Translations under genes and position numbers: made by a program | Origin: Gemmatimonadaceae bacterium | GTDB taxonomy: Bacteria; Gemmatimonadota; Gemmatimonadetes; Gemmatimonadales; Gemmatimonadaceae | DNA: 64,000 nt | Reading direction: 5' to 3' | Assembly: GCA_036504815.1 (NCBI GenBank) | Contig: DASXUN010000011.1 | Location: forward strand, 1 to 64,000 | Notes under the pieces: model-generated | Seen by the model: the letters and a program-made list of their open reading frames with translations, nothing else | Told to the model about the DNA's origin: nothing | Databases searched by the model: none | Shown here: positions 51,665-59,998 of the stretch, one piece after another | Position numbering within the stretch: position 1 is the stretch's first letter | Layout of the letters: each line of letters begins with the position of its first letter

Positions 51665-53926
51665 CTAGAACGCCTGGCCGATGGAGAACTGGAAGGCCAG
51701 CTTCTTCACGAAATTGTGCTCGCGTCGCGGCGTGAAATCCGCGGGACAGCTGCCGTTCGCCTGCGCCAGCGTCGTCGCGCCGCCGCCCGGCGCGCTGGTG
51801 GCCGTCACGCGCAGCGTGTTCCCCGGGCTGACGCAGAACAACTGGCCGCCCAGCGCGATGGGCGTGTCGAAGAAGGCCGCGCCGCTCGCGCGCTGGTACG
51901 GGTTGTAGCCGATGTCCACGCGAATCAGCCCCACCAGCGTGCGCACGCGCGCCCCGACGCCCGGGGTCCACTGCACCGCGCCCAGGTTCAGGCGCTGCGC
52001 GGTGCCGCGATTCCAGACGCGCCCGGCATCGGCGAAGAACGCCAGTTGCAGCACGTCCGCCAAAACGGGACTGCGCACGCGCGCCTCGAGGTTCGCCACC
52101 AGCATCGCGTTGCCGCCCGTCGGGATCGTGCGCGGATTCGCCGTCGCGGCGCGCGCGCGGAAGTAGACCTCTTGCGCGGGATCCGCCGGATCGCCGCCGA
52201 TGGTGCCATCGGCGCGCACCGTATCGTACGCGGCGACGTTGTACACCACCGGGCCCAGTTCATTCTGACGGAAGCCGCGCACCGTCGTCGCGCCGCCGGC
52301 ATAGAGCCGCTCCTGCACCGGCACGTACGCGTCGCCCACCGACGTCTGGAAGGTCGGCCCGAGCACGGCGCCGATGCGCACGCGCGCCGCGAGGACGACG
52401 TCGGTGCCAAGTGGCAGGTATCCGGCGCCGTCGAGCGTGAGCCGCGTGAACTGCAGCCGGTTGTCCGAGCCGATCGCGCTCGAGGCGTGGCGCACCTCGG
52501 CGCGCAATACCGTGCCGCGGTTCGGGCTCGACGGATTGTCGGTGCGCTCCTCGGTGAACGAGACGCCCAGCACCGCCAGCCGCTGGCGCCGCAGCAGCGC
52601 CGCCTGGTCGCCGCTGTCGCAGGCGTTGAAGACCGCGCACAGGAAGGCCGGCGACGATTTCGTGTCGCCGTATTCCATCGTGTACGAGGCGTTCTGCGTG
52701 CGCCGCCCCATGCCGTGCGCCAGGGAGAGCGCGCCGCCGATCGGCGTGGTGCGCAGGTAGGCGTTGTACTCCGAGCGGCGCTCGCTGAAGAGCGTGAGCG
52801 ACGGCTGCACCGAGGCCCGCGCCGACAGGGCCGGCGTGAGGGTCAGGCCGGTCGAGTAGTTCAGGCGGCCGCCGAACGCGTCGTGGCGCGCGTCCCCCGA
52901 GCAGAGCGACTCCAGTCCATTCAACGGCTTGCCGACGCCGATGCGCGAGACGCGCGCGCGCAGGTCGAGGCGCGTGGCGCGCCGCGCCACGTTCAGGTGC
53001 GTGTAGTCGGAGTAGGCGCGGAAGCAGTCGAGCGTCCCCCAGCCGCCGCCCACGCGCGCACTCTGCATCGGCCCCTCGGCCACCAGCACGTCGATGCGCA
53101 CGGTCGAGTCGGGGCGCGCGCCGCCCGTGTCCGGCTCGACGCTCACCTGCGCGAAGAGCTGGTTGGCGTAGAGCGCCCGCTTGGCGCGCTCCAGGTCCTG
53201 CTCGCGGTACCAGCGGCCGACCGCAAGCGCCGTGAGGCGACGCACCACGGAGGTGTCGATCACCGGCGACGCGCCGCGCGGCCGCACCTGCACCCGCACC
53301 TCGCCGATGCGCGAGCGCGCGCCGGGGAGCGCCATGAACGAGACCGTCGCGGTGCGCCGGTCGACATCCGTCTCGTAGTTCACCAGCACTTCGGCGTCGG
53401 GATAGCCGCTGTTGCGCAGCCGCCGCTGGAGCGTGTCGCGCGTGGCGGCGAGCGCGAAGCGGTCGAAGGGCGCGCCGGCGCGCAGCGGGAGCGCGCGCTC
53501 GACGGCCTCACGCATCGGCACGTCGGCGAGGCCCGCGATGTCGAGCGTCCGCACCCGCGTCGGGTAGTCCTCGGTGATGCGGAACTTCACCGCGACCTGC
53601 GACGGGCCGAGGCGCGTGACGATCGTGTCGACCGCCACGCCCAGGTACCCGTGGTTGCGGTAGAAGATGACCAGCCGCAGGACGTCGCGCGGAAACTCCG
53701 CCTTGTCGAGACAGTGCCGCGTGCCGAAGACGCGCGTCCACCGTCGCGCCCAGCTGGACGGCGTGGTGGCAATGCCGTTCGCGAGCTCGGCGGACGGGAA
53801 GGCCGCGTTCCCCTCGAACTCCAGCCGCAGCACCTCGGTGTCAGCCTTGTCGCAGACGATGTCCTGCGCCCCAAGAACGGCCGGGAGCACGAAGGCGGCG
53901 AGGAAGGCGAGCAGTGGACGCGTCAC
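51665..53926 (-). CDS. Omp85-family outer-membrane protein, TamA/BamA-like
   Basis: The GTG at 53926 begins a 753-residue preprotein with a signal peptide ending LGAQ. About three POTRA domains follow (VLRLEFEGNAAFPSAELANGI; VRTLDIAGLADVPMREAVERAL; RIGEVRVQVRPRGASPVIDTSVV). The barrel carries the lid-lock motif TVRGFRQNELGP and ends in a terminal Phe (FSIGQAF). It is operonic with TamB. No ribosome site precedes the GTG. A TTGACA hexamer on this strand at 53957-53962 lies close enough that the mRNA could be nearly leaderless. Confidence 0.9.
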   Translation of the reverse strand: MTRPLLAFLAAFVLPAVLGAQDIVCDKADTEVLRLEFEGNAAFPSAELANGIATTPSSWARRWTRVFGTRHCLDKAEFPRDVLRLVIFYRNHGYLGVAVDTIVTRLGPSQVAVKFRITEDYPTRVRTLDIAGLADVPMREAVERALPLRAGAPFDRFALAATRDTLQRRLRNSGYPDAEVLVNYETDVDRRTATVSFMALPGARSRIGEVRVQVRPRGASPVIDTSVVRRLTALAVGRWYREQDLERAKRALYANQLFAQVSVEPDTGGARPDSTVRIDVLVAEGPMQSARVGGGWGTLDCFRAYSDYTHLNVARRATRLDLRARVSRIGVGKPLNGLESLCSGDARHDAFGGRLNYSTGLTLTPALSARASVQPSLTLFSERRSEYNAYLRTTPIGGALSLAHGMGRRTQNASYTMEYGDTKSSPAFLCAVFNACDSGDQAALLRRQRLAVLGVSFTEERTDNPSSPNRGTVLRAEVRHASSAIGSDNRLQFTRLTLDGAGYLPLGTDVVLAARVRIGAVLGPTFQTSVGDAYVPVQERLYAGGATTVRGFRQNELGPVVYNVAAYDTVRADGTIGGDPADPAQEVYFRARAATANPRTIPTGGNAMLVANLEARVRSPVLADVLQLAFFADAGRVWNRGTAQRLNLGAVQWTPGVGARVRTLVGLIRVDIGYNPYQRASGAAFFDTPIALGGQLFCVSPGNTLRVTATSAPGGGATTLAQANGSCPADFTPRREHNFVKKLAFQFSIGQAF

Positions 53927-53956
53927 CGAAGAAATTTCTTACTGTGCTCTAATAGT

Positions 53957-53962
53957 TGTCAA
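53957..53962 (-). promoter_or_regulatory. Candidate -35 box of the Omp85-TamB-kinase operon
   Basis: A consensus TTGACA lies 31 bases before the GTG start. The only -10-like hexamer, TAAGAA at 53936-53941, is 15 bases away, which is short. The AT-rich setting is unusual here, but the assignment is weak. Confidence 0.35.
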
Positions 53963-53969
53963 CAACCGA

Positions 53970-54010
53970 ATTAGGATTTGGAATCCGGAATGGGATCTAG
54001 GACCGCGAAT
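53970..54010 (+). repeat. 41-bp dispersed repeat, copy B (left end of cassette)
   Basis: It contains GGATTTGGAATCCGGAATG and GGACCGCGAAT. By hand alignment it matches the reverse complement of 54555-54595 at 32 of 41 positions, forming inverted repeats around the intervening-sequence protein gene. GGAATC and GATTCC-type blocks within the unit can pair as a small hairpin. Confidence 0.7.
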
Positions 54011-54042
54011 TCGGACTCCGATTTGCGACCGTTTGGTGGGTC

Positions 54043-54555
54043 ATGCGGGAGTCGGGTGACACTTGGATGGTTGCTCCGTCAGATGCTTGTCACATGACGC
54101 TTCCTCCTCTCGACTTCGCCTCGTACGAGACGTCACCGCCGGCCGCGTACGACGGCGACCCGATCTGGCGAACCCGCATGTTTCGCATGTCGTCATTCCT
54201 GGGCGCCCGGTGCAGCACCGATGTCGCGTGTCTGGGGGCCCGCGTCTCCCTCGATGTTGCCCACCAGTTCGTGCGCGCCGTCTCGTCAATCAACGCGAAC
54301 ATCGCCGAAGGCTACTCCCGTGGCGGCACGGCCGACCGCCTTCGGTTCTACACCTACGCGCTCGGATCGACTCGCGAGGCGCTGGCGTGGATCGACGCGC
54401 TGGGCACTGCCCCGTGGCAGCCACGTGAACTGTACCGCGACCTCCTGGTACAGGTTCGCCGTCAGCTCCTCACCTTCATCAGGTCGCTGCGACCAGCCGC
54501 CGGGGAAAGTCGAAAGGGGGCGCGGACACGCCCCCATCGTGAATCGCCGTCCTGA
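54043..54555 (+). CDS. Four-helix-bundle protein of the 23S rRNA intervening-sequence type
   Basis: The signature segment NANIAEGYSRGGTADRLRFYTYALGSTREALAWID identifies the small helical-bundle family often encoded in intervening sequences of 23S rRNA genes and also found elsewhere. Its biochemical role is unknown. From ATG 54043 it has 170 residues; in-frame ATGs at 54067 and 54094 give lengths nearer the family norm (about 120-150), and no start has a clear ribosome site. The usual opening of the family is weakly conserved. A G+C hairpin (54516-54522 with 54529-54535) sits within its last codons. Inverted repeats flank the gene. Confidence 0.75.
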   Translation: MRESGDTWMVAPSDACHMTLPPLDFASYETSPPAAYDGDPIWRTRMFRMSSFLGARCSTDVACLGARVSLDVAHQFVRAVSSINANIAEGYSRGGTADRLRFYTYALGSTREALAWIDALGTAPWQPRELYRDLLVQVRRQLLTFIRSLRPAAGESRKGARTRPHRESPS

Positions 54556-54595
54556 TTCGCAGTCCGGAATCTCATTCCGGATTCCCGATCCTCAA
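54555..54595 (-). repeat. 41-bp dispersed repeat, copy C (right end of cassette)
   Basis: Read on the minus strand it begins TTGAGGATCGGGAATCC. The reductase stop codon (54592-54594) lies within it, and its other end includes the last base of the four-helix-bundle stop. It is inverted relative to copies A and B and is a close match to both (33/41 and 32/41). Confidence 0.7.
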
Positions 54596-55608
54596 TCGTC
54601 CTTCTGCCCAAACACCGCAAGATTGGACGAATGCCCCGGGTTCACCTTCTTCTCCGGGTAGATCCAGTGGTACGCCTGGTTGACGGCGACGGCGGCGTCG
54701 GCGAAGCCGGTCGCGATCAGCTTGAGCTTGCCAGGGTACGTCACGATGTCGCCGGCGGCGTAGATCCCCGGCCGCCCCGTTTCCATCTGCGAGTTCACGA
54801 CGATCTCGTCCTTGGCGAGCGTCATCCCCCACTGCGTGAGCGCGCCAAGGTCGCTGACGAAGCCGAGCATCGGCAGCACCACGTCGCAGCGCACGCGCCG
54901 CGTCGCCTTGGTCTTCACGTCGCGCAGCTCCAGCTCGTGCATCCGCCCGTCCACCGCGTGAATCTCGTGCAGCTCGTGGAAGGTGAAGAGCGCCGTCTCC
55001 CCCGCTGCCACGTCCGCCTGCACCGCCTCCACCGTCGCGTGGTGCGCGCGGAAACGGTCGGTGCGGTGGACGAGCGTCACCGAGGCGGCGCGCCCCCGCA
55101 GCTGGTGCGCCCAGTCGAACGCGCTGTCGCCGCCGCCGATGATCACCACGTGCTGCCCGGTGAATCGCGCCGGATCGAGCACGCGGTCCTCGATCCCGCG
55201 CCCATACCACGGCGCCGCGCACGCCTGCGGCAGCCGCCGCGGCGAGAACGCGCCGATGCCGGCGGCGATCACGATGGACTTCGTCGGAAACTCATCCGTC
55301 GCCGTGCGCAGCACAAAATGTCCGTCCGCCTCATCCAGGCCGGTCACCACCTGTCCCAGGTGGACGGGCTGCGCGAAGCGCGCCGCCTGGCGCTCGAGCG
55401 AGCGGACGAGATCCTTCGCGAGCACCTCGGGAAAGCCCGCGACATCGAAGATCAGCTTCTCGGGATAGAGCGCCGCGAGCTGTCCGCCGGGCGCGTCGAG
55501 CGCATCGACGATTTGCGCGGACGCACCGCGCATGCCAGCGTAGAAGAGCGCAAACAGCCCGGTGGGGCCGGCGCCGATGATGGTCAGGTCCCGCAATTCA
55601 TGCCGCAT
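54592..55608 (-). CDS. Ferredoxin-NADP reductase (thioredoxin-reductase-like type)
   Basis: The 338-residue flavoprotein transfers electrons between NADPH and ferredoxin or flavodoxin. FAD site GAGPTGL (12-18), NADP site IIGGGDSAFDWA, and the C-terminal FAD motif GIYAAGDIVTYPGK are present. The redox CxxC of true thioredoxin reductases is absent, which separates it from TrxB. YPEKLIFDVAGFPEV is typical of this FNR branch. The ATG at 55608 gives the family N-terminus. It is divergent from the Ser/Thr kinase gene, with 145 bases between. Confidence 0.9.
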   Translation of the reverse strand: MRHELRDLTIIGAGPTGLFALFYAGMRGASAQIVDALDAPGGQLAALYPEKLIFDVAGFPEVLAKDLVRSLERQAARFAQPVHLGQVVTGLDEADGHFVLRTATDEFPTKSIVIAAGIGAFSPRRLPQACAAPWYGRGIEDRVLDPARFTGQHVVIIGGGDSAFDWAHQLRGRAASVTLVHRTDRFRAHHATVEAVQADVAAGETALFTFHELHEIHAVDGRMHELELRDVKTKATRRVRCDVVLPMLGFVSDLGALTQWGMTLAKDEIVVNSQMETGRPGIYAAGDIVTYPGKLKLIATGFADAAVAVNQAYHWIYPEKKVNPGHSSNLAVFGQKDD

Positions 55609-55753
55609 GCGTGAAAGGTCGCGAGGCCCGCCGCCCGAAACAACCCGGGGCGGCTTCCCCGCGGCTGGAATATCGTGCATTCTCGTCCACGGGCCGCGCG
55701 TGCGGCGCATCCGCGCCCGCACGCCGCCGCCCGCTCTCCGAACCTGACTTCGC

Positions 55754-56797
55754 ATGGAAGAGACCGCAGGACGACTCATCGAATACGCCGGCCAGTTCCG
55801 CCTCCTCCGCAAGGTGGCGCGCGGCGGCATGGCGACCGTCTATGAGGCCGAGCAGATCGGACCCGCGGGCTTCACCAAGCAGATCGCGCTCAAGATCATC
55901 CACGACCGCTACGCCACGCAGCCCGAATGGCTGCAGCTCTTCATCGACGAGGCGAAGCTCTCCGCCAACCTGGTGCACGGCAACATCGTGCAGATCTACC
56001 AGCTGGGCGAGGTGGACCAGGAGTACTTCATCGCGATGGAGTTCATCAAGGGCGTCACGCTGCGCGCGCTCATCGACCGGCACCGGCAGATGGGCGAGCC
56101 GATGAGCCCCGCGCTCGCCGCCTACATCGCCAGCCGCGTCTGCCGCGCCCTCGATTTCGCCCACAACTTCGTGGACCGCACCGGACACCGCCTCGATATC
56201 GTCCACCGCGACGTCTCGCCCGGCAACGTGCTGCTCACGTGGGACGGCCACGTGAAGCTGGCCGACTTCGGCATCGCGAAGGCGAAGACGATGATCGACC
56301 CGGCCGCGCAGCGCCCGCTCATGATGGGCAAGAAGCACTACATGAGCCCGGAGCAGATCCTCGGCGGGCAGGTGGACTGGCACAGCGACGTTTTCGCGAT
56401 GGGAATCGTGCTGTTCGAACTCCTCGCGCTGAAGCCGCTCTTCACCGAGGACGAGACGGAGGCCGCCATCGACGAGGTGGTGGTGGCGCCGATCCCGGAC
56501 GTCTCGCGCTTCATCGTCGACATCCATCCGACGCTCGAGGGGCTGCTGCGCGCCGCGCTCAGCAAGGGACGCGAGGACCGCCCGAGCGCCGCCGACTTCG
56601 GGCGCGTGCTCGACCAGTATTGCGTCCTGCACCGCGAGCCCGGCTCGCCCGAACGGCTGCAGGCGCATCTCGCCGGCCTCTTCCCCGACAGTTACCGCCC
56701 GCCTACCGAGCCGACGCAAACCGCGGCCTCGGCGTACACGGCGCGCCCCGCGCGTACCCGGCCGTCGCTCATCCGGCGCATCCTCGGCATGCAGTAG
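55754..56797 (+). CDS. Soluble serine/threonine protein kinase
   Basis: The 347-residue Hanks-type kinase has the P-loop ARGGMATVYEAEQ, the ATP-anchoring Lys in IALKII, the catalytic loop IVHRDVSPGNVLL, DFGIAKA, and the activation segment ending HYMSPEQI. No membrane helix, PASTA or other sensor domain follows; the short C-terminal tail is Pro/Thr-rich. It stands alone between the reductase and the adenosyltransferase genes, so its substrates are not indicated. Confidence 0.93.
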   Translation: MEETAGRLIEYAGQFRLLRKVARGGMATVYEAEQIGPAGFTKQIALKIIHDRYATQPEWLQLFIDEAKLSANLVHGNIVQIYQLGEVDQEYFIAMEFIKGVTLRALIDRHRQMGEPMSPALAAYIASRVCRALDFAHNFVDRTGHRLDIVHRDVSPGNVLLTWDGHVKLADFGIAKAKTMIDPAAQRPLMMGKKHYMSPEQILGGQVDWHSDVFAMGIVLFELLALKPLFTEDETEAAIDEVVVAPIPDVSRFIVDIHPTLEGLLRAALSKGREDRPSAADFGRVLDQYCVLHREPGSPERLQAHLAGLFPDSYRPPTEPTQTAASAYTARPARTRPSLIRRILGMQ

Positions 56798-56869
56798 TTT
56801 TCAGCGGGTGGATCCGCGTCCTGCGCTCGCGTTCACCCGGCGTCCCCGACCTTCCGGCTATCTTTCGAC

Positions 56870-57421
56870 ATGACCCTCAAGATCTACACGCGCACCGGCG
56901 ACGAAGGCGACACGGGACTGTTCGGCGGCGGTCGTGTCAGCAAGGACCACCCGCGCGTCGAGGCGTACGGCGACATCGACGAACTGAACGCCTGCATCGG
57001 CGTGGCCCGGTCGGCGGAGATGATGCCCCGCATCGACGAAGTCCTCGCCCCCATCCAGCGCGACCTCTTCGCGATCGGTGCGCTGCTCGCGACGCCCGAC
57101 CTGGTGAAGATGCAGGAGCAGCTCGCCAAGGCGCGCATTTCCGACGAACGCATTGCCCAGATGGAGCAATCGATCGACGACGGCGAGGCCGAACTCGAGC
57201 CGCTCAAGTCGTTCATCCTGCCGGGCGGCACTCCCAAGTCGGCCGCTTTGCACGTGGCGCGCACGATCTGCCGGCGCGCCGAGCGCGCGGTGGTCCGGCT
57301 CCAGCGCGACGTCGAGGTGCCGCAGGTCGTGATCGTCTACCTGAACCGGCTGTCCGACTTGCTCTTCGTGCTGGCGCGCGTGGCGAATCGCCGCGCCGGC
57401 GCGGGCGAAGTGACATGGTGA
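56870..57421 (+). CDS. PduO-type ATP:cob(I)alamin adenosyltransferase
   Basis: This enzyme adds the adenosyl group to cob(I)alamin to make coenzyme B12. The 183 residues contain YTRTGDEGDTGLFGGGRVSKDHPRVEAYGDIDELNA with the ATP-binding N-terminus, FILPGGTPKSAALHVARTICRRAERAVV and YLNRLSDLLFVLAR, all diagnostic of the MMAB/PduO family. It overlaps aroB (57415). No B12-dependent enzyme or cobalamin riboswitch was seen in the window. Confidence 0.95.
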   Translation: MTLKIYTRTGDEGDTGLFGGGRVSKDHPRVEAYGDIDELNACIGVARSAEMMPRIDEVLAPIQRDLFAIGALLATPDLVKMQEQLAKARISDERIAQMEQSIDDGEAELEPLKSFILPGGTPKSAALHVARTICRRAERAVVRLQRDVEVPQVVIVYLNRLSDLLFVLARVANRRAGAGEVTW

Positions 57422-58599
57422 GAAGGACAGGAACGCGCACCGGCACGGACGCGGTTGCGGGCGTGGGCGGCGCGTACATCCCGGCACCGGGCGCCGCGCC
57501 AACCGTCGATCCGGACGGCACCGCCCGCGAAATCGTCGTGCACGGCTCGCGCATCGTGGTGCGCGCCGGCGCGCTGACCGATGCCGCCGCGCTGGTGCGC
57601 GAATGCGCACCGGGGTGCCGGCCCATCATCATCACCGACGCCAACGTCGCGCCGCTCCATGCGGAGCCCATCGCCGCCGCGCTCGACACCGAGATCCTCA
57701 GTTTCCCGCCGGGCGAATCGAGCAAGGTGCGGGCGCAGTGGGCCGCGCTCACTGACGCGCTGCTCGACCGGCAACTGGGCCGCGACACGGTGGTGGTTGC
57801 CGTGGGTGGCGGCGTCTGCGGCGATCTCGCCGGCTTCGTGGCCGCCACCTACCTGCGGGGCGTCCCGGTGGTGCAGGTCCCCACCTCACTCGTCGCCATG
57901 ATCGATGCCGCGATCGGCGGCAAGACGGGCGTCGACACGCGCTACGGCAAGAATCTCGTGGGCGCCTTCCACCAGCCGGCGCTCGTGCTCGTCGATCCGC
58001 TGGCCCTCGCCACGCTTCCCCTCGAACATCGCCGCGCCGGCATGGCCGAGGCGATCAAGCACGGCGTGATCGCGGATGAAGCGTACCTGTACTGGATCGC
58101 CGCGCACGGCGCGTCGCTGCTGTCGCCGTCGCTCGCGCCCGAGACAGCGGAGCGACTCGTGCGCGGGAGCGTCGCCGTGAAGGCTGGCGTCGTGGCCGGC
58201 GACGAGCGCGAGGGCGGCCGCCGCCGCATCCTGAACTTCGGCCACACGATCGGACATGCCATCGAGCACCTCAGCGAGTACACCCTGCTGCACGGCGAGG
58301 CGATCGCCATCGGCATGGTGGCCGAAGCGCGGCTCGGCGAACTCGCGGAGGTGACACTGGCCGGCTGCGCCGATGAGATCGCCGAGCTTTGCGCGACGTT
58401 CGGCCTGCCGGTCCGGATCCCCGCGGCATTCTCCGCGGAGGCGATCATCGCGCTCGCGCGCGGCGACAAGAAGTCGCGCGGCGGCCTGGCCGAGTACGCG
58501 CTCCCGATGCGATTTGGCGAGATGAACGACGGGGGCGGACGATTTGCGCTCCCCATGGACGAGGGCGTCGTCCGCGCAGCGATCGAGGCGACGCGCTAG
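57415..58599 (+). CDS. aroB: 3-dehydroquinate synthase
   Basis: AroB converts DAHP to 3-dehydroquinate, the second step of the shikimate pathway, using NAD and zinc. Motifs include VVAVGGGVCGDLAGFVAATYLRG, VPTSLVAMIDAAIGGKTGVD, RAGMAEAIKHG and FGHTIGHAIE. The 394-residue version starts at ATG 57415, inside the preceding gene's end; GTG at 57418 is equally possible. The N-terminus has about 35 extra Ala/Gly/Thr-rich residues before the catalytic domain. Confidence 0.95.
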   Translation: MVRRTGTRTGTDAVAGVGGAYIPAPGAAPTVDPDGTAREIVVHGSRIVVRAGALTDAAALVRECAPGCRPIIITDANVAPLHAEPIAAALDTEILSFPPGESSKVRAQWAALTDALLDRQLGRDTVVVAVGGGVCGDLAGFVAATYLRGVPVVQVPTSLVAMIDAAIGGKTGVDTRYGKNLVGAFHQPALVLVDPLALATLPLEHRRAGMAEAIKHGVIADEAYLYWIAAHGASLLSPSLAPETAERLVRGSVAVKAGVVAGDEREGGRRRILNFGHTIGHAIEHLSEYTLLHGEAIAIGMVAEARLGELAEVTLAGCADEIAELCATFGLPVRIPAAFSAEAIIALARGDKKSRGGLAEYALPMRFGEMNDGGGRFALPMDEGVVRAAIEATR

Positions 58600-58687
58600 C
58601 GCTCCGGACCGTCGAATTCCGTCCAGTGTCGCGCGGGATGACGGCGGTGCAGTTGCCTTTGATCACAATTCGTCAAAACGCCATAAG

Positions 58688-58707
58688 ATCATATTTCACA
58701 ATATGAT
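58688..58707. promoter_or_regulatory. AT-rich perfect dyad upstream of the sigma gene
   Basis: ATCATATT and AATATGAT form perfect 8-base arms around TCAC. In about 70% G+C DNA such an AT-rich palindrome is rare. It lies about 50 bases before the proposed -35, so it looks like an operator or UP-like element. Confidence 0.5.
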
Positions 58708-58754
58708 ACGCTGTTGATACTCGGCCGGCGGCGCGCTGGCACGAATTTTGGCTG

Positions 58755-58784
58755 TTGACCGCGGCTTGTTCCCAATTCTATGCT
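58755..58784 (+). promoter_or_regulatory. Probable sigma-70 promoter of the sigma factor gene
   Basis: TTGACC at 58755-58760 and TATGCT at 58779-58784 are separated by 18 bases and lie in a locally AT-rich stretch. Transcription would start near 58791, leaving a leader of about 70 bases. Confidence 0.55.
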
Positions 58785-58861
58785 GGCCTTCCCTGCAAGC
58801 TGATTCCAACGGGCGCCGCGGCAACGCCCGTTCCACGCCCAATGTCGTAACGGGGTGCGTA

Positions 58862-59755
58862 ATGCAGCAGACGGAACCGAAGGCCAAAGGTTTTTTCCGT
58901 TCGTCTCCCTCTACCGCGTTTGACCAGTACCTGCAGGACATTCAGAAGCTCCCCCTGATTTCCGACGCGGCCGAAGAACGGCGCCTCGCGCGCCTGGCGC
59001 AGAAAGGGGACGAAGCCGCCGCAGAGCGGCTGGTGACGGCGAATCTCCGATTCGTCATCTCGTATGTGAAGAAGTACCAGGGCCACGGACTCGACCTGTC
59101 CGAACTCGTGGCGATCGGCAACGAAGGGCTGTTGAAGGCGGTCCGGAAGTTCGATCCGGACCAGGGTGTCAAGTTCATCTCGTATGCGGTGTGGTGGGTG
59201 CGCCAGGCGGTGCTCAAGGCGCTGGCCGAGCAGACGCGCTCCGTGCGCATCCCGCTCAACCAGAACTCGCAGCTGATCCGGCTCTCGCGCGCGGAGACGG
59301 TGCTCGCGCAGGTGCTGCGCCGCGACCCGACGGACCACGAAATCGGCCGTTTGCTCGAGGAGAGCCCGGAGCAGGTCCGCGCCGCCAAGCAAATGTCGGC
59401 GACGGAACTCTCGCTCGACGCGCCGGTCGATCGCAGCGATCGCGAAGCGTGCACGCTGGGCGAGCGGTTCTCGGGTGCCGACGGCGCCGAGATCGAGGAA
59501 GTCACCGACGCCAAGCTGATGCGGGAGACGATCACGCGCGTCTTCACGCGCTACCTGACGCCGCGTGAGCGCAAGATCCTCAACCTGTACTACGGCTTGG
59601 ACGAGGGCGCCGAGGCGATGACGCTGGAGAAGATTGGCGCGTTGATGGGCGTGACCCGTGAACGCATCCGGCAGATTCGCGAACGCGCCTTCGAGAAGCT
59701 GCGGGCGTCGCCTGAAGGACGCTCGCTGGCCGGCTTCTGGGCCAACGTGAGCTGA
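58862..59755 (+). CDS. RpoD/SigA-type RNA polymerase sigma factor without region 1.1
   Basis: The 297-residue sigma-70 family protein is of group 1/2 type. Region 1.2 (FDQYLQDIQKLPLISDAAEERRLA), region 2 (NLRFVISYVKKYQGHGLDLSELVAIGNEGLLKAVRKFD and YAVWWVRQAVLKAL), region 3 and region 4 (LTPRERKILNLYYGL, KIGALMGVTRERIRQIRERAFEKLR) are complete. Region 1.1 and the long non-conserved insert of housekeeping RpoD are absent. ATG 58862 has a GGGGTG purine run upstream and gives the family N-terminus; 58748 overlaps the promoter. Whether it is the main or an alternative sigma is unclear. Confidence 0.93.
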   Translation: MQQTEPKAKGFFRSSPSTAFDQYLQDIQKLPLISDAAEERRLARLAQKGDEAAAERLVTANLRFVISYVKKYQGHGLDLSELVAIGNEGLLKAVRKFDPDQGVKFISYAVWWVRQAVLKALAEQTRSVRIPLNQNSQLIRLSRAETVLAQVLRRDPTDHEIGRLLEESPEQVRAAKQMSATELSLDAPVDRSDREACTLGERFSGADGAEIEEVTDAKLMRETITRVFTRYLTPRERKILNLYYGLDEGAEAMTLEKIGALMGVTRERIRQIRERAFEKLRASPEGRSLAGFWANVS

Positions 59756-59785
59756 CAGCGCCGCACCTTCCCGGTAAGGGGTCGG

Positions 59786-59835
59786 CGACACCAACGAGCC
59801 CGAGTCCAGCGATGGAGTCGGGCTCTTTGGTGTCG
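59786..59835 (+). terminator. Strong terminator after the sigma gene
   Basis: A long stem pairs 59786-59794 with 59827-59835 (9 bp). After one mismatch (59795/59826), 59796-59803 pairs with 59818-59825 (8 bp). A small inner hairpin TCCA-GCGA-TGGA caps it. TTT lies on the descending arm. Confidence 0.8.
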
Positions 59836-59860
59836 GCGAAGGATCGTGGCGGCATTCGGG

Positions 59861-59966
59861 AGATGGCGGATGGCGGATGGCGGATTGCGGATGGCGGAAG
59901 GCTGATGGCGGATATCGGACGTGGTGAGCCGCCATCTGCCTTCAGCCATCAGCCATCCGCCATCAC
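59861..59966. repeat. ATGGCGG tandem/inverted repeat cluster
   Basis: The left part is built of imperfect GATGGCG units in direct order. From about 59929 the complementary CCGCCAT/CAGCCAT words follow in inverse order, so the two halves can pair over roughly 40 bases with mismatches. The same word string reappears inside the 3' end of glcD (61389-61420). Confidence 0.75.
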
Positions 59967-59998
59967 TCGCACCGCGGCCAGAATGTAGATTAGTGCGC

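Noticed and set aside
54043-54555. Treating the four-helix-bundle gene as part of an actual 23S rRNA insertion
   Set aside because: No rRNA sequence flanks it; the neighbours are protein-coding genes, so only the protein family and not the genomic setting matches.
56870-57421. A cobalamin riboswitch upstream of the adenosyltransferase
   Set aside because: The 72-base gap before the gene is too short and has no B12-box-like sequence.
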